A stretch of 64,000 bases of DNA from Cristatella mucedo (Eukaryota; Bryozoa; Phylactolaemata; Cristatellidae). Positions within the stretch are counted from its first letter, which is position 1; each line of letters opens with the position of its first letter. The position numbers and the translations under genes are program-made. The notes beneath the pieces were generated by a model. It was not told the origin of the DNA, did not search any database, and worked only from the letters and a program-made list of their open reading frames with translations. The stretch is from the NCBI GenBank assembly GCA_009760855.2, contig WPIO01000008.1, positions 9,221,501 through 9,285,500 of the forward strand, read 5' to 3'. Positions 40,463-50,943 of the stretch are shown here, piece after piece.

Positions 40463-43400
40463 TGGACGCTTAGGGCCGGAGCTGTAACCTTGTGTATCTC
40501 TAATTCCCATAAATTATGTGCTTGTAAACATTCATGCGAGAACTCTCATTTGGCTGTATCTGTGCAATTTGAAATGATGTCGCGAAGCATTTCTAGTAAG
40601 CCGGGCATGCGGGTTTGATATCGCATCTGTTGTCTTCTGTCACTTCCTCGGAGCTGGGACACTTTGTAGGAGGTGGACGAGGAGTAGGTGGAAAAGGGTG
40701 GACGCATCCTGGGAGAAAGAAGCCATGCCGGCCAGTGGCCTAGCGAGACCTTTCGGCGACAGGGGACAAAGCTACAAATTGCGCCCCTTCGCTTGTCTAA
40801 AATTGCTGCAATATAGCTCAATCACAGAAGAAATGAAAAAACACACGCTAGCAGGCATGTCGAGTCGCGATCGTTCTATTAACAGCAGTAAATGTGTAAG
40901 GTAGCTATCGCAGCTTTAATTTAGATGAATTTTTTTGCCTTGACTGTGGCAGACTGGTCTTTTACAGTTTGAAATTCAATAGTTGCTATTGCTTTTTCTC
41001 TAGGCTTAACACGGCCCAATCAGAGAGTTGATCTTTCCCCAACGATGCTCTCAGATAAGACAGGATTATTTTAAGCTTGCTCAAGGAACTTTCACAATTG
41101 GCAACTGATACAGCTATGGTGAGAAGAAACTGCAAAGAAAACTCACATTAGAGAACACATCTTCACAATAACTGAAAATGAAAGACACGTGTTCCAGTGG
41201 GGTATTTGGGGCCGAGTCGTAACATGTAGCAAGAAGCATTTTACAGTCACATAGTATGTTGTAAAGCTATTTTCCACCAACGTCTGAACAATAGAAGCCT
41301 CCAAGATCTAAAAATTGCTGGCAGAGTTTGGTCTGGTCAAGGGTCTTCAAAAGCTTCTCAGCCTCCAATAAGAAACCAAATTTGCAATCGACATCTGTGA
41401 GCCGGGAAATCTAGTTGTAATTTCTTGTCAGGATAGTCTATGCTGGTTTTCGTTATCTTGAAATCTTCATCTCTAATGTCAGACCAACATCTTGAGCCAG
41501 TTCTCCAAGCATCCATGTCCTTTTGCGGATCCTTGTCCATTGCGACTCCTCACAATCCACTTCTCCATCTAGCAGTAATTCTAGGCACAGGTCTTCTCGA
41601 AGTCTTGACAACTCAAACTCAAGAGAGTGGTGGTCGCAAGAGATGTCTTTGGAGTTCATCTTTGGATCATGCAGTCCTTTTCGAACACGATTAATCTTCC
41701 TTAAGATGCTGTTATAAAATGGCAACAGAGCCAACAATTTAAAGCTCAAAATACAATGTACGAGACTGTCAGCTTCACTTCTTTTTCGTGTGTTGCACTT
41801 GCGTCCTCATTCAGTTGCTCCGAAAGATCCAAAATCCTGTGCAGTTTATCATTGATAGCTTTGACAGCCTCCACTCTGGCATTTCACCTTGTGGCAGAGT
41901 CACGTTTGTTCAGTGATGGCCAAGACTATCTTTAGCTCTACCACCTCAGAGTTGATCTTGAAAAGAATAAGTTGGTGTTTTCTCTTGTTCTAAGAAAGGT
42001 AATGACAATGGAATACTAACTTGCAGCATGAACTCCTGTCGGGTTCAAGCTGTGGTTATCACGGTTTACAAAAATTGTTTTCTCATCTCTGGACAGGATG
42101 GTTTTTTGGACCACTGACAATTGACCAGACATAACTGCTGCGTTGTCGTAGCACTTCGACCTGTTATCTTTCAAGGAAACTTGATCAGATTTGAACGTGT
42201 TTAAGATGAGACGCTCAAATCTTGGACAAACACCAATCTGAAAAGATTTCCTCACAATATAGCAGGTCGCAGTGCTACGACAACGCAGCATTTACGTCAT
42301 GCTCAATATGAGACGCTCAAATGCTGGAACATCTTAGGCGCAGAGCTGAAGACAGCCCAGGAAATACTCTTTGATGCTGACTGCTTTGTCGGGAAAATCA
42401 ACATCGATATATCAAATGACTTCAGACATAAGCTTGCAGTGGGCCAAATCAGGAGTTTGAGTCAAACAGAATTCCACAGTATTTTTTTCGCCGTATGTCA
42501 CAGAGTAACTTGTCTCTGACTGTGGACACACTAAGGAACTCATTTTGGATTTGAAGAAGCAGATAAGAGACCAAATTTGGATTATTCCTTGCGGTTCGGG
42601 TGGGATTTCAGAAGAGGATTGTACTGAGTTAGAAGATGAATAAAAAGCCCCAAGAAGTTTCTGATGTTTTCACATTAATCATGCCAATACTCTTCGTGAC
42701 CACGCAATGCCAGGTTTTGTGAAAATAAGAACTTGATGCAGCTGAGAACTCTCTTTAGGAGTCCTTGCTATTGTTGTTTTTCCGATAAGATTTTGCCTCA
42801 AAAGCAGTATCTATTCCACTTCATTTGAGAAGTTACCTCTCTGTTTCTTTCCTTGTGGTGAAAGCCTGCCATTGAGAAGGGCTGTTTTCATTGGCAATTA
42901 GTTTGTTTAAGGTTTCCTCCACTGGCTAAACCCGTTTGACAATTCAAGTGAATATCGGGAACTTGTGATGGACATTCGAAAGAGCAAACAACAGAATTAG
43001 TGTGCAGACGGTTTTGAGGGAGATTAGATTACACAGGTCCTGCTAACTTCATGCCCATTAGCACTTTGCATCTTGAAACAGGCTGTGCTCATGGCTCGAC
43101 CACTTTTTCCAGCCATTAGATCTTCTTTGTTCTGAAACAGGCTTTATCATCGTAGTGCTAGTTCAGTTCAAAGTTGCTGAGGAGTGATGAATAAAACAGC
43201 GATTTGGTCAAACTTCAGGTAGCCAATATCTTTCAGGATCAGCACTTGGGAAATTGCAGTAGATCCTGTATCTTTATCTCTTGTGGTAGTGCTTGCACAC
43301 CCTCCCCGTGGTCCAAACGGTCACCGTCTTCATCTTAAAATAGCGAAGCTTAATTTTTTTCCTGAGGCTTTCACCTGGCTGGCTGTTTGTTCTCCAGTTG

Positions 43401-46400
43401 TGTCATGCTTTCTGCCTTGACTCTTGTGGTCCTCGTTCCCGTCCTTGTCATTGTCTCCATTGTGCTTGCGTTCACCCTCCTCAAATGCTCTTCCCTAATT
43501 TTTGATTGTCAACATTTTCCATGCGTTTTTCTGAGTCTTAACTTTTATTCAGCTTTGCATTCTTCAAGAAACCTTCTAGCACCTTGCTGGACTTGCTAAC
43601 TCCTCTTTTCCCCTTTCTTTCCTCGCATGTCTTCTGAAATAGATCTTTACACCCCTGACTCCATCTCCGGTGAAAGAGTGTGAGCCTTATGGAAGCTTGA
43701 CAAAATGGCTTCGGGGAAGATCGGAAGTGCCCACGTCGTCTACATGCTAGTTCCAGAAGACTCAATGCACACAATGTCTCTAATTAGGATACAATATTAA
43801 ATAAACACTTTCGAAAATCACTTTCTCAAACTTAATATTTTGGCGACGAACACTTCGAGTAAGCTACAGAAAATATCCTGTCAACAGCACTGCATGGACA
43901 GAGTGAGGCCTGGCGTGTAAGACAGGCTGGCACAAACAGCAAAGACTAGCTTGGTCTAAGTCCGTAAACAAGTTAACTTAGTTCAGCCAGCAGCAGTCAA
44001 TGCCATTGAAAGAAGGACTTGCTTGAAATAAAAATTGGCATTATCACATGAATTTATTCTTAAATTTGCACAAGTCGTTTCGCTTTTGGCGCCCCTTGAC
44101 CTTGGCGCCTTGGGACATCGGTCCCCCCCTGCCCACCCCTTGCTAGGCCACTGGCGAAGGCCGGCTGCTTAGTTTCCGATGAGAACAAAGCCTGCAAAGC
44201 TGATTGGCTGTTTTCCTTGCACTGCAGGCATTTTTTGTGGATGATACTTAAATTACTAAGGTGACCGAGCTCAGCAGCATCTTCGTGAGTAATGTTCAGC
44301 CAACAGTCGGTCCAACTATTCAGCCGTATGTACAGCTCTGTCCGAGAGCAGAGCTTGCTTTTGCAATGCTCAAACCTGTGCACGTGCAATATATTTTATT
44401 CAAGGTGTTATGAACTGCTTGACATATTTATATAGAACTTCGCCGTTTAGCCGTTGTTCACACACCACCTGAGCACACTGCTTCACGGCTAATTCAAGAG
44501 GGGTACCTATTAAGCTCCTGCTCTGACTCACTGATTTATTGCGGCCTTCCCCCCCTGCGTGCTATGTATTTTCAAGCGCTATTAATAAACTGCTACGTGC
44601 GATCCGGTCTGAAGTTTTCTGTCTTATCGTTGCCAACACGAAAACATTTCACAATCTTAGCATTCGGTCTGTCCCTGTTCCAACGGCTGCTTTCTCTTGA
44701 CTAAGCATGGATCTCCGATGCTAGCACTTGCTGGAGTGTCTTCCTGTCACATGCTTGTCGATGCAAAGAGAGAAAGTCTCTACGTTTTTGTGCCATTGTC
44801 TGCTCAGGTTGACTGCTTGGTAACAACCGCTGGAGGCATCGAAGAGGACATAATCAAGTGCCTAGCACCGATGTACATCGGCGACTTCCGGCTGGACGGA
44901 GCCGAGCTGCGTGCTCGAGGAGTGAACCGCACCGGCAACCTGCTAGTGCCTAACGATAGCTATTGCCGCTTCGAGGACTTCCTTCTTCCGCTGCTCGACA
45001 CTATGCTGGAAGAGCAGCGAACTCAGGTTAGTACTCAACTCCATGTGGTTTGCAGCTGTTGTAAAAGTGGCTTAGAGCAATCGGTCCTAGCTTGGAGCAC
45101 GATCAGCTGATCTTTACAGGAAGAGCCAGCACTGAAATCCGGCCCACGTGTATGTTTTGACTAACCGACTGACTGATTGCATAGCTTGGTGTTGCCATAG
45201 CATTGCCTGGCTGCAGAATATCTTGCTGTCTAGTCGCACTTGTTCGGTCAAGGCTGAGTGAGCACCGACATGTCTGCCTACGTATGCCCTTTCGCAGGGT
45301 GTGCTGTGGACTCCATCCAAGTTCATAGCTCGTCTTGGAAAGGAAATCAACCATCCCGAGTCGATCTACTACTGGGCATACAAGGTCGGTTGTCTGATCT
45401 TCATTTATTCTCTCATCATCGCTTCTGATCAATGTTCTCATCCTGGATGTTTGCTCTGTGGAGACTCTTAGGATGGATAAGCAGCTGCTTGTGATTGGTG
45501 TGCACTTGTGTCTCCCAGCATGCTATCTGTGGACCGAGCGGTGGCTGCTTAGGAGCGAGCCGCTTGCTTGCCTAGCTGTTATCCTTAGCAAAGCACTCAG
45601 GACCCTTGTTTAATTGTATCCTGTCCGGCACTGCATGCACCACCCTGGTATGGCATAAGAGGGGACAGGCCTGCTGAAGCAGCGACTGCTAACTTGTCCT
45701 GCTTCTAAAATAAATAAATCCTAGCTGATTAAACAGCCTCTTTTTGTATAGCGACAGAAGAGCCTTTACGGCTATCACCACCGCTTGCAGTGGCGATAAA
45801 GAATCGCCAACTGCAAGAATCGAACCCACGACCTCGGGGCCGAGGTCGTGAAAAGCCACTGCCTTACCTAGTGAGCCATCACGGCTCACCAGCTCTGTGC
45901 TCTCTGTGCCAGCCGACAGTATTGTCCGGAGGAGGAGCTGGCGGCAGCTGTCGGCGTTAGCCATGCAGGCCTTGTGGGAAATGTCGAATTCGAGCTCAAA
46001 GAAAAGCTTCTGGAAAGAATCCGTGGCTGCGATAGACCTGCAAATATTACTCGGCCTCTATTGAAGAAAATTTATTCCAATGTTATTGTTTTTCAAGTAT
46101 AGTGTTTATGCAGAAACTATCTATGTAGCCTGCATGCAGCTATACTATGTTTTTAATGACAAGAATATTGTAAACTGTTGGTAAGCTTCGTATGAAGCTT
46201 GTGCCGAGGACTTTGTGTTTCTGGTACTTATATTTCATGCTGTCGAACTTGTGGAATCAACACGTGCTTAATCGCATCCTGCCTGAGGCAGACAGGCCAC
46301 GGGTGACTGGAGGTCATTCATTGTGACCTCAAGTATGGTCGCTGTGACGTTTCTTTTTGCTGCCTGTTCATTTTCCGGTGCTTTCCGTTTGTTTCTAGAA

Positions 46401-49400
46401 TAACATACCAGTTTTCTGCCCTGCCATAACTGATGGTTCACTGGGCGATATGACGTATTTTCACTCTTACAAGAATCCCGGCCTGGTTATTGATCTAGTG
46501 GAAGGTATGGATCTTTTATCTTTGCTGGATGCACACACAGCCCTGTACTGTGCATGCTTTATGCAAGATGCGTGCCACTTCATGCATTCTTGAAAAAATG
46601 CATAAGATCTTGAATAATAGTTTGTCCTCACAAGTCTAGGCCCAAAAAATGCGGCTCTGGGTAACATTTACTTGAGCAAGTAATTGGTAGGGCAGCGTTC
46701 CCACGGCTCACTGAGGAGTGGAACACGCGGTGCATAACAGCTGGGCCATTCTTTTCTCAGTCGAATGAATAGCCTAGTCGGCCGTCAAGATTGTGAAACG
46801 AATGGCGAAAAAGGTCAGCCAAGAAAGCTCGGATCAATTTTTGGCCATGCTGAAGATTCTGAACACACGTCGGCAGGATTCGCAGTGCAGTCCATCCCAA
46901 ACGATGCTGGTTTGGCTGGCCCACTTTCTCATACCCCCACCTCAATGGTCAGCCTCCGCCCCAACATCTTGCAATGGCCTGCCGTCTATGGTAGCAGCCG
47001 CAACAGCTAGATGACTTGCAGTTATTAAAATACAGTGCGACTCCAGAGCACGAGATCTGAGCACACTCACTATCGGGCAAGCAATCCAATGTAGGATGGT
47101 GCCTTCTGATGAACAGCTTCGAGAAGGCACCGTCGTGTCAACCCACGGCAACAGGTCCTATACCATTTAGGACCGTGCAAGAACAGTCTAGTGAAAGAGC
47201 CGGTGAAATAGTTATCCTAACCAAAGAACAGCAGAGAAAGCTCTCAGAAACATGGGCGTCAGGCTATGGAGCAATGCCAGGGAGCCATTGAGCAATCAAC
47301 CTTCATCCGAACAGCTGTGAACGGGGGGGGGGAGCGATGGGGCTGCTACTCGGAGCAGAAACCAGCAAAGATCCAGCGGCAACACATCAACCTCGGCCAG
47401 TGTGACCTCGCCACAAAGGGATTATGAGCTCTGCTAACTAAGGAGGATGTTGACAGATTCAGCATGCCCCTCCCGTTGCTATAAAACCCTCTGTTTCAGG
47501 AGCATGATCGTACGATAAGCTCTTTTCTCTTTTATATTTTTACCTCAGAGCAACCCTAGCTCACGCCAGCTTTTCGTGAAATGGTGATACGATAGCTGAT
47601 GGGTGCCTCCTACCACACAGCAGTGTTCGGTAGGCTGGCGAAGTATTTGGGCTTGGCCCGAACGGGCTAACCTTGACCGTTGGCTATTCAGCCCACCCGT
47701 TTAGCTTACCACTACTGTCAATCAGCAGTGGGCCCGCCCCGGCGCACCCAGTATATAGATGTGATATATATCAGGCCGGCCGCCCTACAACCAACATACG
47801 CACTCCGAAGCTACTGCTGATGCTTGGCGATCTGTTGCCTATTAAAACTTGACTACTTTTGTCGATAAGCTCTGTTTCTTTTATATTTTTACTTCAGAGC
47901 AACCCTAGCTCACGCCAGCTTTTCGTCAAATGGTGACACAACGGTTCTACATTTTTACATGGTTTTCAAAGGATGGTTTGCCTGCCTTTATTTTTTTGGA
48001 TTTTGACATTTCAGTTGTATTAAAATTCACGTTTACTGACTATTGAATATTGCAAAGAAAGCGTATGGTCGGAATTCTGTCTGCCTTTAACGTTGTTCTT
48101 TTTTCTCAGTGTCAGTTTCTCTAGCATTAAATGAAAGTTTCAATTTCAAATAAGGACTTTTTAAACGAGCAGTAAGTTGGTTAGCATGTCAGAAGTGTAT
48201 ATAACAATTTAATTCATTTGCATAGCGCCTCAAGAGAACTTAATCTCTGTTCAGGCACTTCAAATATGTCACGGGGCTTGAGCCCACGACATCGGTCATG
48301 AACTGCCTTTTCACCTTAAACTCGGTCGTTAAAGACGAGTAATTTAACTAGCTGGGATAAACCAGTGTGGCAAAGAAGTCTTTTTGAAGCATCAGCTTGC
48401 AACAGTTATAAAGAGTTGGCTGTTGGTTTACAATTCGGCATTGCTATTTTTTATAGACATTCGTAGGATGAACAACCAGGCTGTGTTTGCCCAGAACACC
48501 GGCATGATCATTCTGGGTGGTGGTGTGATCAAGCACCATATTTGTAATGCTAACCTCATGGTGAGTAGCCTTGATAACCACGCCATCTTGCGGCAAGACA
48601 TTTTGTGTGCTATTAGTACTGTTAGTTCGAGTTTTTAGTCAAATCCAAGTGCCTGAATGCATAGGCCTGTTGACCTGCATACAGTAAGTTACAGAAGGAG
48701 AGACAGGGTGCCACAAATGCATGGACCAACATGTATGCGGTATTACTGTCCTTGCCAACCCAAATTTGGCAAAATTACGTGACTGACAATGGGTAGACTT
48801 GACGGTGTATCTGTAGTGATCGTCTAGTGAAAGGCGACTTTGGAACAGGACACCTTGATTCCGTGTGCATGCTACGGGAGATACGCTGGCAGAGCCGATT
48901 TTGGGCGTTGAACTTTCCGATTTCTGAGTTACGTTAGGTTTGCCCATAACTAATAAAGGTGTTGTATCGCCATCAAATTTGAAACAGTTTGCAGTCATCC
49001 GTGAGCAAATGTCAGCAATGTATGGAGCCAGGGATTTGATAGAGTTTGACGTGCAAAAAGACTGGAAGGAATCGAAATGTTGGTACAACTGTGTATCTTC
49101 TCCTTAGAACTGAAAGCCTAGATGATTTTGCTTAGAAATCATATAGGCAAGATGGGGGAGTATAAAACGTGAAAAGAAGCAGACGAAGCACATAGCCCTG
49201 AGCTACCCCTGTACTTTGGCGGTTCCTCGGATGCTATTTCCCCTCTTACATTAATAGTTTGAACTCGCCAACTGGGATAGGATCTAAACCATTGCTGCAC
49301 AGTGCCAGCGATGCCCAGGCGAGATGAGAGGCTCTCGAGAAGGACTTGATGAAAATACTATCAAACGCTGCCAAAAGATCAAGCAGAACAAGCAGTCCGC

Positions 49401-50843
49401 CTTCTCGATGTCGTTATACACCCGTAGCAATTCTGACTCTGTGGAGAGATTAGCTCTAAAACCAGACACTTGTTTGTGCATAAAAATTCCCCACATCACT
49501 GTTTCAGCGAAACGGAGCTAATTTCTCTGTGTATGTGAACACGGGACAAGAATTCGACGGATCTGATAGCGGTGCAAGCCCCGACGAGGCAGTATCTTGG
49601 GGGAAGATACATAAGGATGCTCGCCCAATCAAGGTCAGTGCCAGCCTCGTAGCAGTTTGAATTGCTTTGCTCTGCTTGTAGTATTATATGTAAAGCGCCT
49701 AGACAGAGATTGAGTTCCCTGAAGGCGCTTTATTAAGTGCATTATTATTATTTTTATTATTACTAGTTTTAGCCCTGTGGCAATTGCTTGCTCTTTACGA
49801 CCTAGGTCATGGTTCAACGCTTGCTGTGGGCGATTCTGTATTGCCCATTGCATGCCGCGGTGAAAGCCGCTAAAGGCTCTTCTGCTTCTGTACCAATGTT
49901 GCTTTTAAATCAGCTAACTTGTATGTATTAGTTTACCAAATGCCCGAGGCCGTTAGTGCTCCGTAAGCCAATATAGTCACTGTCGTGCTGGTTTGGCCCC
50001 GTAGTTTAAGTGCTCGCCCCGACCAAGGTCTGGCCGAGGTCGTAGGTTTGAGCACCGTGGCATGTGTGAAGCGCTTGCATAGAGATAAAGTTATCTTAAG
50101 GGCACTATACAGATAAATTATACTATACTAACCATTGCACCTGCAGTGTGAAGCATTTTTTATTGTGTGCTTTAGAATCTTGGCCTCTTAAGCATGATGC
50201 TTGCTTGCTTTTGCAGGCTTGTCTTGGCGAAATACCTTGCATCTTATTAGTACTTGGTCATAGATTCTCTTGCAGAGTTGCAAAGCGTCTGAACAGAGAT
50301 TTAGTTGTCTTAGCATGCCATACAAATGAGATTACTATTATTACTTTATATGCAATGTTTAGTGGCAGCAGGCGAAAACAGTGAGCAATACTGCCAAAGG
50401 TATTTGACGGATGTTGAGTTGTCTTCCTGCTGTGACAGCTTTTGTTAGAAGTTCGTTATGCAATAGAGAGTTGCTCGTGCAGTATGAAGGTCCCTTCGGC
50501 CGCTCACTTTTAATCACTTTTTGCTTATATCGGATGCAAACACCTTAGTTAAGCATGCAAGGAAATGTGTTTGGCATTAGACCGATGTACTCGATTCTAC
50601 CCGGAGCTTTATTCCGATTTAGGGCGATACACACTGTCGATCTTTTTGATCTCGCTACATTTTGCAGTATGTGTTATATAAGCGTCATTCCTCTATGTGT
50701 GTGTTTTTTTCTGTTCGCGTGACTTGACTTGCGTGTTGCAGGTTCACGCCGATGCCAGCCTCATATTTCCGCTCCTAGTCGCCGAGACTTTTGCCAAGGA
50801 GCAGCGAGCGGCACAGAGCCAAGCCACTACATCCGCTCAGTAG
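37461..50843 (+). CDS. DHPS: Deoxyhypusine synthase, copy A, complete (8 coding exons, 366 aa)
   Basis: Transfers the aminobutyl group of spermidine, NAD-dependently, to one lysine of eIF5A, the first step of hypusine formation; cytosolic homotetramer. Exons 37461-37652, 39309-39473, 44808-45026, 45298-45384, 46399-46504, 48457-48560, 49508-49633 and 50742-50843 join without a stop. All introns are GT-AG. The product is close to the human length (369). Family motifs: [43 protein letters not shown] (NAD/spermidine site), [35 protein letters not shown] with the catalytic Lys at residue 324 (human Lys329). One oddity is NRTGN (Thr161) where the family and copy B have NRIGN. The start is the ATG at 37461; an in-frame ATG at 37455 sits on the exon edge. 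An ATTAAA polyadenylation signal follows at 50921. Confidence 0.95.
37653..39308 (+). other. DHPS-A intron 1
   Basis: 1.66 kb. Contains a family-1 SINE at 38003-38195 in the sense orientation. The rest has no recognised feature. Confidence 0.85.
38003..38195 (+). mobile_element. tRNA-derived SINE, family 1
   Basis: GGCTCACCAGGTAAGG (box A), GAGGGTTCGAATCCTG (box B), the GGGCCATCGTCTATCGCC hairpin variant, then GAGGCAGTTAAATCAGCTAG. Confidence 0.85.
39309..39473 (+). CDS. DHPS: DHPS-A exon 2
   Basis: 55 codons, phase 0 at both ends, acceptor TTCTAG, donor GTATGT. Encodes [10 protein letters not shown] and [20 protein letters not shown] (NAD-binding region). Confidence 0.95.
40384..40459. repeat. 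(CT)n microsatellite
   Basis: 38 pure CT units in DHPS-A intron 2. Confidence 0.96.
40733..44153 (-). mobile_element. hAT-superfamily transposon 1 (ZMYM1/DUF4371-type), decayed
   Basis: Terminal inverted repeats begin CAGTGGCCTAGC at both ends (40733 on plus; complement ending at 44153). GC-rich sub-terminal sequence containing GGCGCCCC follows, as in many hAT elements. Between them, minus-strand pieces match ZMYM1/DUF4371-like transposases: [15 protein letters not shown] and [18 protein letters not shown] (42016-42190) and ARVEAVKAI (about 41870). Stops and shifts are frequent, so it is inactive. The 8-bp target duplication is not clear: ATGCCGGC lies left, and AGGCCGGC starts 4 bp beyond the right end. 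Confidence 0.78.
44808..45026 (+). CDS. DHPS: DHPS-A exon 3
   Basis: 73 codons, acceptor CTCAG, donor GTTAGT. Contains [17 protein letters not shown] (spermidine-binding Glu pair) and [10 protein letters not shown], in which Thr replaces the usual Ile. Confidence 0.95.
45298..45384 (+). CDS. DHPS: DHPS-A exon 4
   Basis: 29 codons, phase 0, acceptor TTCGCAG, donor GTCGGT. Encodes [15 protein letters not shown] and PESIYYWA. Confidence 0.95.
45385..46398 (+). other. DHPS-A intron 4
   Basis: 1.0 kb. Holds an antisense family-1 SINE; no other feature. Confidence 0.85.
45708..45895 (-). mobile_element. tRNA-derived SINE, family 1 (best preserved)
   Basis: The minus strand reads GGCTCACTAGGTAAGGCAGT (box A), GTGGGTTCGATTCTTG (box B), GGCGATTCTTTATCGCC (perfect hairpin), then GAGGCTGTTTAATCAGCTAG and a short TTTATT-rich end. 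Confidence 0.88.
46399..46504 (+). CDS. DHPS: DHPS-A exon 5
   Basis: 35 codons plus 1 nt. The Asp codon is split, with G ending here and AC opening exon 6. Encodes [11 protein letters not shown] and HSYKNPGLV. Confidence 0.94.
46730..47935 (+). mobile_element. Ty3/Gypsy remnant: integrase C-terminus plus LTR-like ends
   Basis: The frame at 46793-46870 reads [20 protein letters not shown] and continues DSQCSPSQ, the pattern of the end of the Gypsy integrase core (LALL-x-x-RNTP...SPAQ). At 47000-47160 (with shifts), [12 protein letters not shown] and [16 protein letters not shown] match the integrase C-terminal beta-barrel. Downstream, TATAAAACCC (47484) leads to an LTR-like end, CCTAGCTCACGCCAGCTTTT followed by AATGGTGATAC (about 47518-47590). 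A second copy of this end lies at 47869-47941, followed by AATGGTGACAC. Confidence 0.62.
48210..48365 (-). mobile_element. tRNA-derived SINE, family 2 (LINE-tailed)
   Basis: The plus strand shows ATTCATTTGCATAGCGCCTC, AAGAGAACTTAATCTCTGTT, CAGGCACTT, then box B complement GGGGCTTGAGCCCACGAC. Oriented minus and about 90 bp before exon 6. Confidence 0.78.
48457..48560 (+). CDS. DHPS: DHPS-A exon 6
   Basis: 2 nt plus 34 codons; donor GTGAGT. Contains [18 protein letters not shown]; one His here corresponds to human active-site His288. Confidence 0.95.
48645..49485 (-). mobile_element. CR1/L2-like LINE fragment in DHPS-A intron 6
   Basis: Minus-strand RT pieces: [16 protein letters not shown] (about 49430) and [15 protein letters not shown], then [10 protein letters not shown]. 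It fills nearly all of the 947-bp intron and reaches to about 22 bp from the acceptor of exon 7. Confidence 0.8.
49508..49633 (+). CDS. DHPS: DHPS-A exon 7 (catalytic lysine)
   Basis: 42 codons, acceptor TTTCAG, donor GTCAGT. Encodes [19 protein letters not shown] with catalytic Trp322/Lys324. Flanked by LINE sequence on both sides within about 30 bp. Confidence 0.95.
49660..49765 (+). mobile_element. LINE 3' tail fragment
   Basis: AAAGCGCCTAGACAGAGATT, GAGTTCCCTGAAGGCGCTTT, then (ATT)n. It starts about 30 bp after the exon 7 donor. Confidence 0.82.
49795..49935 (+). mobile_element. SINE family 1, 5'-truncated
   Basis: Box B-like GGTCATGGTTCAACGC, GGGCGATTCTGTATTGCCC hairpin, then AAAGGCTCTTCTGCTTCTGT and AAATCAGCTAAC. 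Confidence 0.75.
49988..50130 (+). mobile_element. tRNA-derived SINE, family 2 (LINE-tailed)
   Basis: GGCCCCGTAGTTTAAGTGCT (box A), GTCGTAGGTTTGAGCACC (box B), then GAAGCGCTTGCATAGAGATA and AGTTATCTTAAGGGCACTAT. Confidence 0.8.
50250..50345 (+). mobile_element. LINE/SINE 3' tail fragment
   Basis: CTTGCAGAGTTGCAAAGCGT, CTGAACAGAGATTTAGTTGT, then ATTACTATTATTAC. Confidence 0.65.
50742..50843 (+). CDS. DHPS: DHPS-A exon 8 and stop
   Basis: 33 codons plus TAG. Encodes [18 protein letters not shown] and a polar Gln/Ala/Ser/Thr tail. The first half matches the conserved end of the family. Confidence 0.95.
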   Translation, partial: VHADASLIFPLLVAETFAKEQRAAQSQATTSAQ

Positions 50844-50920
50844 CCTAGCCTGCTCCGTCTGCTCTGATCTTCGATAGCTACTGTGATTGAAAGATTCAGT
50901 CATGCCCTGTGGCCCATTTG

Positions 50921-50926
50921 ATTAAA
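50921..50926 (+). terminator. Polyadenylation signal ATTAAA of DHPS-A
   Basis: The common variant of AATAAA, 78 bp after the stop codon. Cleavage would be expected about 15-25 bp downstream. Confidence 0.55.
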
Positions 50927-50943
50927 ACGTCAGATGAAAACTT

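Larger units (their letters stand above)
39474..44807 (+). other. DHPS-A intron 2
   Basis: 5.3 kb, mostly hAT transposon 1 plus a CT array. The last 140 bp before exon 3 share blocks with copy B (GGCTGCTTTCTCTTGACTAA). A two-copy 24-bp repeat lies at about 39967-40018. Confidence 0.85.
46505..48456 (+). other. DHPS-A intron 5
   Basis: 1.95 kb, filled by a Gypsy 3' remnant, two LTR-like ends and a family-2 SINE. Confidence 0.8.

Noticed and set aside
45780-45860. Possible true tRNA genes suggested by A and B boxes
   Set aside because: The acceptor stem and anticodon arm do not fold as a tRNA, and the same sequence with a long body recurs at several loci, so these are SINEs.
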